The position numbers and the translations under genes were made by a program. Shown here in pieces: positions 56,227 through 64,000 of a DNA stretch of 64,000 bases (position 1 is its first letter; each line of letters opens with the position of its first letter). The notes under the pieces are model-generated. The model had not been told where the DNA came from, searched no databases, and saw only the letters and a list, made by a program, of their open reading frames with translations. The stretch is taken from positions 310,001 through 374,000 of the forward strand of contig JAMWZC010000004.1 in NCBI GenBank assembly GCA_024304985.1, in the 5' to 3' direction. The DNA is from Paracoccaceae bacterium (lineage in GTDB: Bacteria > Pseudomonadota > Alphaproteobacteria > Rhodobacterales > Rhodobacteraceae).

Positions 56227-56523
56227 TTACTCTGTCAGGATCGCGCTGACCTTGAGTGCCCGTTGCAGGCTGCCATCCACCTTGAGCTTGCCGGTCATAT
56301 AGGCGGTCGCAGGGTTCTGATCGCCCGAAAGGATGTTGCGGAACACCTGCTCGGACGCCGCAAGGGTCACATCGGCCTCGTCCGCCTCGGTGCCGGGATG
56401 GGCTCCGTTCGCGTCCAGCAAGACCACACCTTCGCCGGTGATCACCAGTTTGGCGCTGCCCTGAAGATGCCCGGTGACACGGGGACCAAAGAAGGCGATG
56501 AATTCATCCAGAATCGCGGACAT
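56227..56523 (-). CDS. SCP2 sterol-binding domain protein
   Basis: A 98-residue stand-alone SCP2 domain: AKLVITGEGVVLLDANG, ADVTLAASEQVFRNILSGDQNP and AYMTGKLKVDGSLQRALKVSAIL are typical. Such proteins bind lipids or lipid-like acyl groups. Ribosome site GAGGAACC lies eight bases before the ATG. Nothing in the context names a partner. Confidence 0.9.
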   Translation of the reverse strand: MSAILDEFIAFFGPRVTGHLQGSAKLVITGEGVVLLDANGAHPGTEADEADVTLAASEQVFRNILSGDQNPATAYMTGKLKVDGSLQRALKVSAILTE

Positions 56524-56660
56524 GACGAGGTTCCTCTTCGGAAAAGCGTGGCGGGAGGGGTCACCCGAGGATCAACCGGAACCCGCCGCCCTTGCCAAGC
56601 ACGACCTTGCGTCAGGCCAGAGGGATGATGCGGCGACGGGCAAAATCTGCGGGCGGATGC

Positions 56661-57104
56661 CTACCAGCGGGTCAACGCGTCCTCGTCCTCGTCCTTTGCG
56701 GCGACCCAGCTTTCGCCATCGGCGGCCAACTCCTTCTTCCAGAAGGGCGCGCGGGACTTGAGGTAATCCATCAGATATTCCGCCGCCTCGAAGGCGTCCT
56801 TGCGGTGCCGCGCTGCGGTGGCGACCATCATGATCTGCTCGCCGGGGCGCATCGGCCCGAAACGGTGGATCACCAGCACATCGCCCAGCGACCAGCGCGC
56901 CTGCGCCTCGGTCGCGATCTTCTCGAGCGCGCGTTCCGTCATGCCGGGGTAGTGTTCGATCGTCATCTGCCGCAAGGGACGGGACGGATCGTCGCGCACC
57001 ACGCCGGTAAAGGTTACGACAGCCCCCATATCGGTGCGGCTGGCGGCGAAGGCATTGGCCTCGGCCCCCAGATCGAAAGGCTGTTCCTGCACGATGATCC
57101 GCAT
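56661..57104 (-). CDS. moaE: Molybdopterin synthase catalytic subunit
   Basis: MoaE forms molybdopterin from precursor Z with sulfur supplied by MoaD. The 147-residue protein shows MGAVVTFTGVVRD, IEHYPGMTERAL, and the catalytic lysine motif KSRAPFWKKE. It is 11 bases after moaD. Confidence 0.95.
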   Translation of the reverse strand: MRIIVQEQPFDLGAEANAFAASRTDMGAVVTFTGVVRDDPSRPLRQMTIEHYPGMTERALEKIATEAQARWSLGDVLVIHRFGPMRPGEQIMMVATAARHRKDAFEAAEYLMDYLKSRAPFWKKELAADGESWVAAKDEDEDALTRW

Positions 57105-57115
57105 CGCGCCCCCTG

Positions 57116-57364
57116 TCAGCCGCCGGTCATGGGCGGAAAGAAGGCCACTTCGCGTGCGCCTTTCAAAGGCGCATCGAAATCGGTGAGATCCTGATCGACC
57201 GCGACGCGCAGCGCCTTGAGATCGGAAAAGGCCAGCGCATAGCGTTCCTCGCGCGCGCGCAACTCTTCCACCAGTTCCGCCACAGTGGCGGCATCGGTCG
57301 ATACCTGTTCACGCGGGACTCCGATGCGTTCGCGCACCCATGCGAAGTAAAGGACATCAATCAT
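57116..57364 (-). CDS. moaD: Molybdopterin synthase sulfur carrier subunit
   Basis: A ubiquitin-like protein of 82 residues ending FPPMTGG, the C-terminal Gly-Gly that is thiocarboxylated to donate sulfur to MoaE. The ATG overlaps the pgsA stop (ATGA). Confidence 0.95.
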   Translation of the reverse strand: MIDVLYFAWVRERIGVPREQVSTDAATVAELVEELRAREERYALAFSDLKALRVAVDQDLTDFDAPLKGAREVAFFPPMTGG

Positions 57365-58026
57365 CTGTCATCCCTCAGCAGCGGCTGAGCCTTGCGGAAA
57401 TAGTCGATCCCCGTGATCAGGGTCAGCGCAGCCGCGATCCACAGCAAAGCCAGCCCGATATTGCCGGACCAGACCATCCCCTGCAACTTCCAGCCCAGAC
57501 CTTGCAGATCGGGCTGGCGCCCTTCGATGATGGCCATGACCATGGCTTCATCCATCCCGTAGATGATCATGCCGAAGTAATGCTCGAACACGCCCTGAGC
57601 GAAGAGCACGGCAATCGCCACCATCTGCGCGGTTGTTTTCCATTTGGCCAGTTTCGTGACCTTCAGCGTGCCCGCGACATCGCCCAGAAATTCGCGCAGA
57701 CCGGACACAAAGACCTCGCGGAAGAGGATCACGGTGGCGGGCAGCACCAGCCATGGCGACATCGAGGAATACCCCACGATCACCATCAGCGCGATCACCA
57801 CCATCGCCTTGTCGGCAATCGGGTCCAGCATCGCGCCCATCTTCGTCTCTTGCTTCCATTCACGCGCCAGATAGCCGTCGAACCAGTCGGTGATCGCCGC
57901 CGAGACGAACAGGATCAACGCGAACCAATCGGCATAGGGTCGTGTGAAATAGAGGAACATCACGGCCACGCCGGGGGCGGCCAACAACCGTCCTGCGGTC
58001 AGGATATTCGGCAAGGTCCATCTCAT
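57361..58026 (-). CDS. pgsA: CDP-diacylglycerol-glycerol-3-phosphate 3-phosphatidyltransferase
   Basis: PgsA makes phosphatidylglycerol-phosphate. The 221-residue membrane protein has the CDP-alcohol phosphotransferase motif DWFDGYLAREWKQETKMG followed by AMLDPIADK, the DG-AR-G-D-D pattern. It is followed by moaD and moaE on the minus strand. Confidence 0.95.
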   Translation of the reverse strand: MRWTLPNILTAGRLLAAPGVAVMFLYFTRPYADWFALILFVSAAITDWFDGYLAREWKQETKMGAMLDPIADKAMVVIALMVIVGYSSMSPWLVLPATVILFREVFVSGLREFLGDVAGTLKVTKLAKWKTTAQMVAIAVLFAQGVFEHYFGMIIYGMDEAMVMAIIEGRQPDLQGLGWKLQGMVWSGNIGLALLWIAAALTLITGIDYFRKAQPLLRDDR

Positions 58027-58104
58027 GGCCCATTCCTAACGGGTCTTTCAGACTCTGGAAAGGCGATAACACAAGGGACGGCGGCGAGTTGCGACCGTGA
58101 AGTT

Positions 58105-58126
58105 GAGTATTTGCAGAACGATGAAG
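58105..58126 (-). repeat. Gene-end repeat, copy F (divergent)
   Basis: GAGTATTTGCAGAACGATGA followed by AG on the plus strand, a weaker version of the repeat core. It lies beyond the ABC permease stop (minus strand), next to a GC-rich hairpin, so it has the same position relative to a gene end as the other copies. Confidence 0.55.
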
Positions 58127-58146
58127 GGGGCGGCTCGCGCGCCCCC
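58126..58146 (-). terminator. Hairpin after ABC permease gene
   Basis: GGGGGCG and CGCCCCC are perfect seven-base arms, located just past the ABC permease stop on the minus strand and ahead of repeat copy F. There is no strong T tract; a TTC run follows. Confidence 0.5.
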
Positions 58147-58151
58147 CTGCC

Positions 58152-58916
58152 CTAGCTTTGCGGCCGTTCCGCCCAGCCTGCAAAGATCCGCTCCAGTGCG
58201 ACAACAGCGTAATAAAGGACGATACCCAGAACGGCGAGCGCGATGAGCACCGCAAACATGAGCGGGTAGTCGCCGTTCGTCTCGCCGGATTTGAACAACG
58301 CGCCCAGACCGCGGCCGTGGGGTGAGACGATCTCGACCAGATTGGTCCCGATGAAGGCCAGCGTGACCGAGACTTTCAGTGCGCCGAAGAATTCGGGCAG
58401 GGTCTTGGGCAGGGCGATCTTGCGGAAGATGGTGACGCGCGAGGCCCCCAAGCTGCGCAGGATGTCGCGGTATTCGGGCTCGAGCGTGGACAGGCCGATT
58501 CCCACCGACACGGCGATGGGAAAGAACGAGATCAGGAAGGCCATGAGCACGGTGTTGAAATCGTGCTGGCCGATGAAGATCAGCGCAATCACGGGCACCA
58601 GCGTCGCCTTGGGGATGGCGTTGAACCCGACCAGCAGCGGATAGAGCGCATCGCGGGCGATCCGCGAAAAGCCCATCGCCATGCCCAGCAACGTGCCGAA
58701 GAGCACCGCCAGACCCAAGCCGGCGACGGTGCGCCAGAGGGTCTGCCAGCCCATTTCAAGGAACAGATGGCTGTAGCGGGCAAAGGCCGGTGGCAGGTCG
58801 GAGGGCGAGGCCATCTTGTAATTGGGCCACCCATTCACCCAGACGATGAACTCCCAGACCCCCAGAAAGGCCAGAATGGCAAGGGTCGGAACAGCGATTT
58901 TCTGCAAGGTCTCCAT
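58152..58916 (-). CDS. ABC transporter permease (SsuC/TauC-like)
   Basis: A 254-residue inner-membrane permease of the nitrate/sulfonate/taurine or pyrimidine-precursor type, with about six membrane segments and the coupling motif with EYRDILRSLGASRVTIFRKI. Its start overlaps the ATPase stop by one base. The operon order is binding protein, ATPase, permease. The substrate cannot be named from the sequence. Confidence 0.88.
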   Translation of the reverse strand: METLQKIAVPTLAILAFLGVWEFIVWVNGWPNYKMASPSDLPPAFARYSHLFLEMGWQTLWRTVAGLGLAVLFGTLLGMAMGFSRIARDALYPLLVGFNAIPKATLVPVIALIFIGQHDFNTVLMAFLISFFPIAVSVGIGLSTLEPEYRDILRSLGASRVTIFRKIALPKTLPEFFGALKVSVTLAFIGTNLVEIVSPHGRGLGALFKSGETNGDYPLMFAVLIALAVLGIVLYYAVVALERIFAGWAERPQS

Positions 58917-59704
58917 CAGTGCACCTCTCCGTCACGGCCCTGCGCGATACGGATCTGGTCGCGCAGCAGATGCAGCATCTCGGCGGCCTCGGGCGTATAG
59001 AGGCTGTCGATGGTGCGGTCGGCGGGCAGGTCCACGCGCAGCACATGCTGGGTGCGTGCGGGACGGCCCGAAAGCACGATCACCTGATCGCCCAGAAACA
59101 CGGATTCGCGCAGGTCATGGGTGATCAGCACGCAGGTGAAGGGTTCCGCCGCGCGCAGGTCGCGCATCGTCTGCCACAGATCCTCACGCGTGAAGGCATC
59201 CAGCGCGCCGAAAGGTTCATCCATGATCAGAACATCAGGCTTGTGCACGATGGACCGGCAGAGCGAGGCGCGCTGCCGCATCCCGCCCGACAGTTCGGAC
59301 GGTCGCTTGCCCTCGAAACCCTTCAGCCCGACCATCTCAAGCAGATGCATGGCGCGGGCTTCGCGATCGCGCTGCGGCATGCGGGGGGCGACGATTTCCA
59401 GCGGCAGGATCACGTTGTCCAGAATGGTGCGCCATTCCAGCAGCACGGGGTTCTGAAAGGCCATGCCCACTGTCTTGCGCGGGGAGGTCACGCGTTCGCC
59501 ATGCAGCCAGACCTCGCCCTGATCGGGTTTCATCAGCCCGGCTACCAGCCGCGTGAGGGTGGATTTACCACATCCGGACGGGCCAACCACGGCGCAGAAC
59601 TCGCCCTCCGGCACAGAAACATTGAGGTTGTCCAGCACCGGCAGAGGCCCGGCCTTGGTGCGATAGGCGTGGGTCACGCCCTTGATCTCGATGAGATTGG
59701 TCAT
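58916..59704 (-). CDS. ABC transporter ATP-binding protein (SsuB/TauB-like)
   Basis: A 262-residue ATPase with Walker A GPSGCGKST, signature LSGGMRQRASLCRSIV and Walker B VLIMDEPFGALDAFTRE. The FGALDA sequence is typical of the nitrate/sulfonate/taurine group. It is transcribed after the binding protein across a terminator-like hairpin. Confidence 0.9.
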   Translation of the reverse strand: MTNLIEIKGVTHAYRTKAGPLPVLDNLNVSVPEGEFCAVVGPSGCGKSTLTRLVAGLMKPDQGEVWLHGERVTSPRKTVGMAFQNPVLLEWRTILDNVILPLEIVAPRMPQRDREARAMHLLEMVGLKGFEGKRPSELSGGMRQRASLCRSIVHKPDVLIMDEPFGALDAFTREDLWQTMRDLRAAEPFTCVLITHDLRESVFLGDQVIVLSGRPARTQHVLRVDLPADRTIDSLYTPEAAEMLHLLRDQIRIAQGRDGEVH

Positions 59705-59736
59705 GTGCTGGAGAAACCCCGAAACGCGTCACATGG

Positions 59737-59764
59737 AAAAGGCGCCTCCCGACAGGGAAGCGCC
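59737..59764 (-). terminator. Attenuator-like hairpin between binding protein and ATPase
   Basis: On the minus strand GGCGCTTCCC pairs with GGGAGGCGCC (nine of ten pairs) with loop TGTC, then TTTTCC. Placed between the binding-protein stop and the ATPase start, it would raise the amount of binding protein relative to the ATPase and permease, a common arrangement. Confidence 0.65.
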
Positions 59765-59783
59765 ATGATCTGGTTGGTGCCGA

Positions 59784-60791
59784 TCACTCCAGCATCAGGC
59801 TGCCGTCGGTGGGCAGGTAATCGGCGGTGAAATAGAGCGAGGCATCGGGTGCGTTCACGAAATCATAGACCGATTTCGTCTGCTCGATCGCCGTTTCCAT
59901 CCGCGCGGGGTCGATATTGCCCATGCCATTGGCCTTGACCCAGTCGGTCAGGACATTGGCATCCACCGACATCTGCAGGCGGCGCGTTTCAAGCGCGGCA
60001 TCAGCGGCGGGGTTACGCTTGATCAGCGCCTCGATCGCCATGTCGGGATCGGCGATAGCGTCTTTCCAGCCCTTGGCGATAGCCCGCAGGAAACCTGTCA
60101 CGGCCTCGGGGTTGGCGGCGGCGAAATCGGTGTTCACGATCACTGCGTTGCCATAGAGCGCCACGCCATGATCGGCCATCAGAAGAATGGTGATGTCATC
60201 CTCGGGCACGCCCAGACGGATCAGGTTCAGCGTGGACGAGAAGGAGAACCCGGTCACGGATGCCACCTTGCCCTCGGCCAGCATCGGCTCGCGCACGGGG
60301 AAGCCGACGGGTTCCACGGTGATCGACGCCATGTCGAGGCCGTTTTCGGCGGCGAAGATCGGGAACTGCGCCCAGGCACCGTCGGGCGGCGGTGCGCCCA
60401 GAACCTTGCCCGCCAGATCGGCAGGCGCGTTGATGCCCAGCGATTTGCGCCCCACAACCGCGAAGGGCGGCTTGTCATAGACCATCATCGCGGCGATCAC
60501 GGGGGCACCGGGGTTCTGGTCCAGGAATTTCATCAGGCTGTTGATATCGGCAAAGCCGACGGGAAAGGCGCCAGTGGCGACTTTCGGGATGGCGTCAAGC
60601 GAACCTGCCCCTTCGGACACTTCGACGGACAGGCCCTCGGCCTCGAAATAGCCCTTGTCCACGGCGACGAAATAGGGCGCAGCGGGGCCTTCGAATTTCC
60701 AGTCGAGCGCAAAGGGCATCTCGGTCTGCGCGGCCAGCGATGTGGCAAGGGTCATGGCTGCCGCGAGGGCGGTAAAAGTTGTACGGATCAT
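59784..60791 (-). CDS. ABC transporter substrate-binding protein (NMT1/THI5-like)
   Basis: A 335-residue periplasmic protein with signal peptide (about residues 1-21) and the NMT1/THI5 fold: LDWKFEGPAAPYFVAVDKGY then FEAEGLSVEVSEGAGS. Proteins of this kind bind taurine, sulfonates, riboflavin or pyrimidine precursors of thiamine. No thiamine riboswitch is visible upstream. The ATG has GGGAG eight bases upstream. Confidence 0.87.
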   Translation of the reverse strand: MIRTTFTALAAAMTLATSLAAQTEMPFALDWKFEGPAAPYFVAVDKGYFEAEGLSVEVSEGAGSLDAIPKVATGAFPVGFADINSLMKFLDQNPGAPVIAAMMVYDKPPFAVVGRKSLGINAPADLAGKVLGAPPPDGAWAQFPIFAAENGLDMASITVEPVGFPVREPMLAEGKVASVTGFSFSSTLNLIRLGVPEDDITILLMADHGVALYGNAVIVNTDFAAANPEAVTGFLRAIAKGWKDAIADPDMAIEALIKRNPAADAALETRRLQMSVDANVLTDWVKANGMGNIDPARMETAIEQTKSVYDFVNAPDASLYFTADYLPTDGSLMLE

Positions 60792-60966
60792 TGGTCACTC
60801 CCGGTTGGATACTTGCGCCAGTTCTGCATTTCCATCGCAGCAGTTGCACGGGTCCGAGGGACCACAGCCCACTGCGCCGGATTGGTCAGCGCATCTTATG
60901 CCTGATTCCTATGCGGTCACGCCGTTTCTGTCTACAATTTCAGCGGGCGATGGATACGATCCGCGA

Positions 60967-62844
60967 TCAGCCCTTGTCGTGGAAGAAGGCATAAATCGTT
61001 TCGGCCATCGCATCCGAGATTCCGGGCGCGGCCTTCAAATCCTCAAGCCCGGCGCGGCTGACCGCCTTGGCGCTGCCGAAATGCGCCAGAAGCATCCGTT
61101 TGCGCCCTGCGCCCACCCCCGGCACCTCGTCCAGCGGGGTCGCGCCCACGGATTTTGCGCGTTTGGCGCGATGCGTGCCGATAGCGAATCGATGCGCCTC
61201 GTCCCGCAGACGCTGCACGAAGTAGAGCACCGGATCGTTGTGGCGCAGAGCAAAAGGGCGCTGTCCAATGCGGTGGAATTCCTCCTTGCCCGCGTCGCGG
61301 TCAATCCCCTTGGCGACGCCGACCATCGGAATGTCCTGCACGCCATGTTCGGCCATGATCTGCGCCACGGCGCTGACCTGCCCCGCGCCGCCGTCGATCA
61401 GCAGAAGATCGGGCCAGAGGCCAAGCGTGCGGTCGGGGTCTTCCTTTTGCAGGCGTTTGAAACGGCGGGTCAGCACCTCTTTCATCATGCCGAAATCGTC
61501 GCCGGGGGTCAGTTCGTCGCCGCGAATGTTGAATTTGCGATACTGCCCCTTGATGAAACCATCGGGTCCCGCGACGATCATCGCGCCCACGGCATCCGTG
61601 CCCTGAATGTGCGAGTTGTCATAGACCTCGATCCGCTGCGGCGGATTGGGTAGGTCGAACGCCTCGGCCAGACCTTTGAGCAGCTTGGTCTGCGTCGCGC
61701 CTTCGGCCATGCGGCGGGCCAGAGATTCGCGGGCGTTGCGGGCGGCACCCTCCACCAATTCAGCCTTTTCGCCGCGCTGGGGCACAAGGATTTCGACCTT
61801 GCGGCCCAGCTTTTCGGACAGGGCCGCCTGCATCAGATCGGGATTGTCCAGAGGATGCGACAGGATCAATTGCCGGGGCGGTTCCTTGGTGTCGTAGAAC
61901 TGACCGATGAAGGCCTCGAGCACTTCGGGCGCCTCAATATCCGCGCCGATGCGGGGGTAGAAATCGGCATTGCCCCAGTTCTGATGGGCGCGGATGAAAA
62001 AGACCTGCACGCAGGCCTGCCCGCCTTCCATGTGCAGGGCGATCACATCCGCCTCGGCCACGCCGCGCGGGTTGATGCCCTGCACCGTCTGCACCTGCGT
62101 CAGCGCGCGGATACGGTCGCGCAGAGCGGCGGCGCGCTCGAATTCCATGTCGTCCGAGGCTTGCTGCATCTGCGCGGCCAGCGTTTCCTGCACCGCAGTG
62201 GAGCGGCCCGACAGGAAGCGCACGGCGTCGGCGACAGTCGCGGCATAATCGGCTTTCGAGATCTCGCCCGTGCAAGGGGCCGAGCAGCGCTTGATCTGAT
62301 GCAGAAGGCAGGGCCGTGTCCGGCTGGAGAACATCGCATCCGAGCAGTTGCGCAGCAGGAATACCTTTTGCAACTGGTTCAGCGTGCGGTTCACCGCGCC
62401 AGCGCTGGCGAAAGGGCCGAAATACTGCCCCTTGTCCTTGCGCGCGCCGCGATGCTTGGTGATCATCGGAAAATCGTGATCCCCGGTGATCAGGATGTTC
62501 GGAAAGCTTTTGTCGTCGCGCAAGAGCACGTTGTAACGCGGCTTGAGCTGCTTGATGAGGTTCTGCTCCAACAGCAGGGCCTCGGTCTCGGTCCTTGTGG
62601 TCAGAAACATCATCCCGGCCGTTTCCGAGATCATCCGCGCGATCCGCCCCGAATGGCCCGAGGGGCGCGCATAGTTCGACACCCGCGCCTTGAGATTGCG
62701 CGCCTTGCCCACATAGAGCACGCGGCTTTGCGCATCCAGCATCCGGTAGACGCCCGGCGAGCCGTCGAGCGTCTTCAGGTAATCCTGTATCAGGGCATAT
62801 CCGGTGAGGGCCTGCGCCTCGGTCTGGTCGGGTGTGTCGGTCAT
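60967..62844 (-). CDS. uvrC: UvrABC system protein C
   Basis: UvrC makes both incisions in nucleotide excision repair. The 625-residue protein contains the N-terminal GIY-YIG nuclease ([20 protein letters not shown]), a UVR motif ([20 protein letters not shown]), the RNase H-like nuclease ([25 protein letters not shown]), and C-terminal helix-hairpin-helix ([17 protein letters not shown]). The start at 62844 ([11 protein letters not shown]) is chosen; the frame extends another 33 codons upstream. Confidence 0.96.
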   Translation of the reverse strand: MTDTPDQTEAQALTGYALIQDYLKTLDGSPGVYRMLDAQSRVLYVGKARNLKARVSNYARPSGHSGRIARMISETAGMMFLTTRTETEALLLEQNLIKQLKPRYNVLLRDDKSFPNILITGDHDFPMITKHRGARKDKGQYFGPFASAGAVNRTLNQLQKVFLLRNCSDAMFSSRTRPCLLHQIKRCSAPCTGEISKADYAATVADAVRFLSGRSTAVQETLAAQMQQASDDMEFERAAALRDRIRALTQVQTVQGINPRGVAEADVIALHMEGGQACVQVFFIRAHQNWGNADFYPRIGADIEAPEVLEAFIGQFYDTKEPPRQLILSHPLDNPDLMQAALSEKLGRKVEILVPQRGEKAELVEGAARNARESLARRMAEGATQTKLLKGLAEAFDLPNPPQRIEVYDNSHIQGTDAVGAMIVAGPDGFIKGQYRKFNIRGDELTPGDDFGMMKEVLTRRFKRLQKEDPDRTLGLWPDLLLIDGGAGQVSAVAQIMAEHGVQDIPMVGVAKGIDRDAGKEEFHRIGQRPFALRHNDPVLYFVQRLRDEAHRFAIGTHRAKRAKSVGATPLDEVPGVGAGRKRMLLAHFGSAKAVSRAGLEDLKAAPGISDAMAETIYAFFHDKG

Positions 62845-62992
62845 GCGTTCAGAGGTATGATTCTTTGCGCCTCGCTGCAATCTTTGCCGCGCAGGGGCAA
62901 GGGCAAACATGTCCCCGTTTTCTGTGGATAAGTCTGGAGACAAGTTTTCGCCATCTGGAAATTTTCCTTAGTTCCGGCCCGCTTCGCTGAAT

Positions 62993-63028
62993 TGCCTAAT
63001 TTTTAGGCAGTATTTCAAGCACTTGAAA
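62993..63028. promoter_or_regulatory. Pair of adjacent palindromes in AT-rich island
   Basis: TGCCTAA-TTT-TTAGGCA (62993-63009) and TTTCAAG-CA-CTTGAAA (63013-63028) are both perfect inverted repeats, three bases apart. Such dyads commonly bind dimeric regulators; they lie about 150-180 bases upstream of uvrC. Confidence 0.5.
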
Positions 63029-63081
63029 ACATTCACAAATATTTTCACTCATTGCAAAATACTGAAAACGTTAGGGTTTTT

Positions 63082-63114
63082 GTAACGGTGGCGTAACAGC
63101 GGCGTGAACGGTGC
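63082..63114. repeat. Three 11-bp tandem units
   Basis: GTAACGGTGGC, GTAACAGCGGC and GTGAACGGTGC stand end to end, one helical turn apart. They differ at two to five positions. On the minus strand they lie 240-270 bases upstream of uvrC. Confidence 0.5.
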
Positions 63115-63165
63115 AAAACTTTGACGGGGTTGATGCCGGGAACGGTGATTTGACCTGCCCCGGCG

Positions 63166-63948
63166 TCACTCGACGCCCAGAACGTCCGGTGTTTGCCAAC
63201 CCAGATGCTGCCCGCCATCGACGCACAAAAGTTGCCCGGTGACGGCAGGCGCGTCGAGGAAATACCCCAAAGCCGCCGTGATGTCCGCGGGGTTCGCGCC
63301 GCGCCCCAGAACGGTGGCCGCACGCTGATCGGCGAAGTGCCTGTCCGACTGCCGCGCGCCTTGCAGAGTCGGCCCCGGACCGATGGCATTGACCCGGATA
63401 CGCGGGGCCAGCGCCTGCGCCGAGGTCTGTGTCAGCGCCCAGAGGCCCATCTTGGCCAGGGTATAGGTCATGAACTCGGGCGTGAGCTTGCGCACGCGCT
63501 GGTCGATCATGTTGACGATCAAGCCTTGAGCAAAAGGCTCTCCCGCCGCGTCGCGTCCGGCATCGGGTATGGCGGCGGCCATGGCCTGCGTCAGGATGAA
63601 GGGCGCGCGCAGGTTGCTGTCGAAGTGCCGGTCCCATCCGGTCCGGGTAGCCGTTTGAATAGTGTCATACTCGAAGATCGACGCGTTGTTGACCAGACAG
63701 GTCACGGGACCACCCAGCGCCTGCATCGCGGCGGGGATCAGCGCATGGGTTTCCCCCTCCTCCAGCAGATCCGCCTGAAGGGTCACGGCGCGACGGCCCT
63801 TGGCGCGGATCAGCGTGGCCACATCTTCCGCCTCGGGCTGCGAGGATGCGTAATGCACCGCCACGTCAAAGCCGCGATCCGCCAGATACAGCGCCATGGC
63901 CCGGCCCAACCGCTTGCCCGCCCCGGTCACAAGCGCGATCTTGTCCAT
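63166..63948 (-). CDS. SDR family oxidoreductase
   Basis: A 260-residue short-chain dehydrogenase: cofactor motif VTGAGKRLGRAMA, NNAS in CLVNNASIFEYD, and the catalytic region MTYTLAKMGLWALTQ (YxxxK). The glycine-rich segment GAGKRLG followed by the HYASSQPEAE arginine-less pattern recalls the FolM/pteridine reductase-like SDRs; this is not certain. The ATG at 63948 has GGGGA seven bases upstream; an earlier GTG is possible. Confidence 0.85.
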   Translation of the reverse strand: MDKIALVTGAGKRLGRAMALYLADRGFDVAVHYASSQPEAEDVATLIRAKGRRAVTLQADLLEEGETHALIPAAMQALGGPVTCLVNNASIFEYDTIQTATRTGWDRHFDSNLRAPFILTQAMAAAIPDAGRDAAGEPFAQGLIVNMIDQRVRKLTPEFMTYTLAKMGLWALTQTSAQALAPRIRVNAIGPGPTLQGARQSDRHFADQRAATVLGRGANPADITAALGYFLDAPAVTGQLLCVDGGQHLGWQTPDVLGVE

Positions 63949-64000
63949 GCTCACATCCCCTTTGCCGCATTGTCCCGTTCACCCGCGCACATCTGCCTGC

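Larger units (their letters stand above)
62845..63165. other. AT-rich intergenic island upstream of uvrC
   Basis: This 321-base gap lies between uvrC and the short-chain dehydrogenase, both on the minus strand. The part from about 62945 to 63085 is markedly richer in A and T than the neighbouring coding sequence. It holds a 17-bp palindrome (62993-63009), a 16-bp palindrome (63013-63028) four bases away, and three 11-bp tandem units (63082-63114). No open frame or RNA gene was recognised. Confidence 0.75.

Noticed and set aside
60792-60966. Thiamine (TPP) riboswitch upstream of the NMT1-like gene
   Set aside because: The family suggests a thiamine-precursor transporter, but I could not find the conserved TPP riboswitch core sequences in this gap.
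62845-63165. Replication origin
   Set aside because: The region is AT-rich with repeats, but no dnaA, DnaA boxes or parAB genes were seen; a regulated promoter is the simpler reading.

Overview
This 64 kb window is high-GC chromosomal DNA from an alphaproteobacterium, most likely of the Rhodobacteraceae (Rhodobacter/Roseobacter group). I infer this from a set of gene neighbourhoods typical of that family: argH-lipoproteins-lysA-TIGR02302, the ftsE-ftsX-plsC run, moaD-moaE next to pgsA with uvrC nearby, pyrB followed by a degenerate dihydroorotase, a DmdC-type acyl-CoA dehydrogenase, an aa3-type cytochrome oxidase subunit IV gene, and a repeated gene-end element I associate with this family. 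The genus cannot be fixed from sequence alone. No rRNA, tRNA, phage, insertion sequence or CRISPR array was seen.

Layout. 1-8.6 kb: ftsE-ftsX-plsC and a partial pyridoxamine-oxidase-like gene, a zinc-ribbon membrane protein, the large TIGR02302 protein, lysA and small lipoproteins. 8.6-18.4 kb: argH, a TlpA-like thioredoxin, DNA-3-methyladenine glycosylase, an EAL protein, the polyhydroxybutyrate genes phaA-phaB, a ring-cleaving dioxygenase/esterase pair, a tRNA methyltransferase and a polyprenyl diphosphate synthase. 18.4-32 kb: ispE, a TPR protein, ETF-ubiquinone oxidoreductase, greA, mobA-mobB, azlC-azlD, a frameshifted oxidase subunit, an MBL hydrolase with an acyl-CoA dehydrogenase, and a Sua5-type protein. 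32-45 kb: YqgE, a DsbD-alpha-like protein, an RND pump, moaB, a LysE exporter, a family-4-like uracil-DNA glycosylase, pyrB, two conserved unknowns, pyrC and plsY. 45-51.5 kb: gshA, rsmE, ubiA and an OmpA-family protein.

51.5-56.2 kb is the most unusual part. A divergent locus carries an ECF sigma factor with its probable anti-sigma factor on one strand. On the other strand are a subtilisin-like protease, a protein whose mature part is almost only Gly, Ser, Ala and Pro, and a fusion of an HPr-kinase-like P-loop domain to a PqqD-like domain. The protease and the Gly/Ser protein share the same twin-arginine-like leader. Both sides of the intergenic region carry a GGAAT-N16/17-CGTT promoter-like motif. 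I infer a sigma-controlled system that exports and perhaps modifies a serine-rich protein.

56.2-64 kb: an SCP2 protein, moaE, moaD, pgsA, an NMT1-type ABC transporter, uvrC and a short-chain dehydrogenase, with an AT-rich, palindrome-bearing intergenic island between the last two.

Most of the remainder is housekeeping. Other points of note are a six-copy gene-end repeat, a 43-bp palindromic tandem repeat before pyrC, the apparent loss of catalytic metal ligands in PyrC, and a one-base frameshift in the oxidase subunit IV gene.
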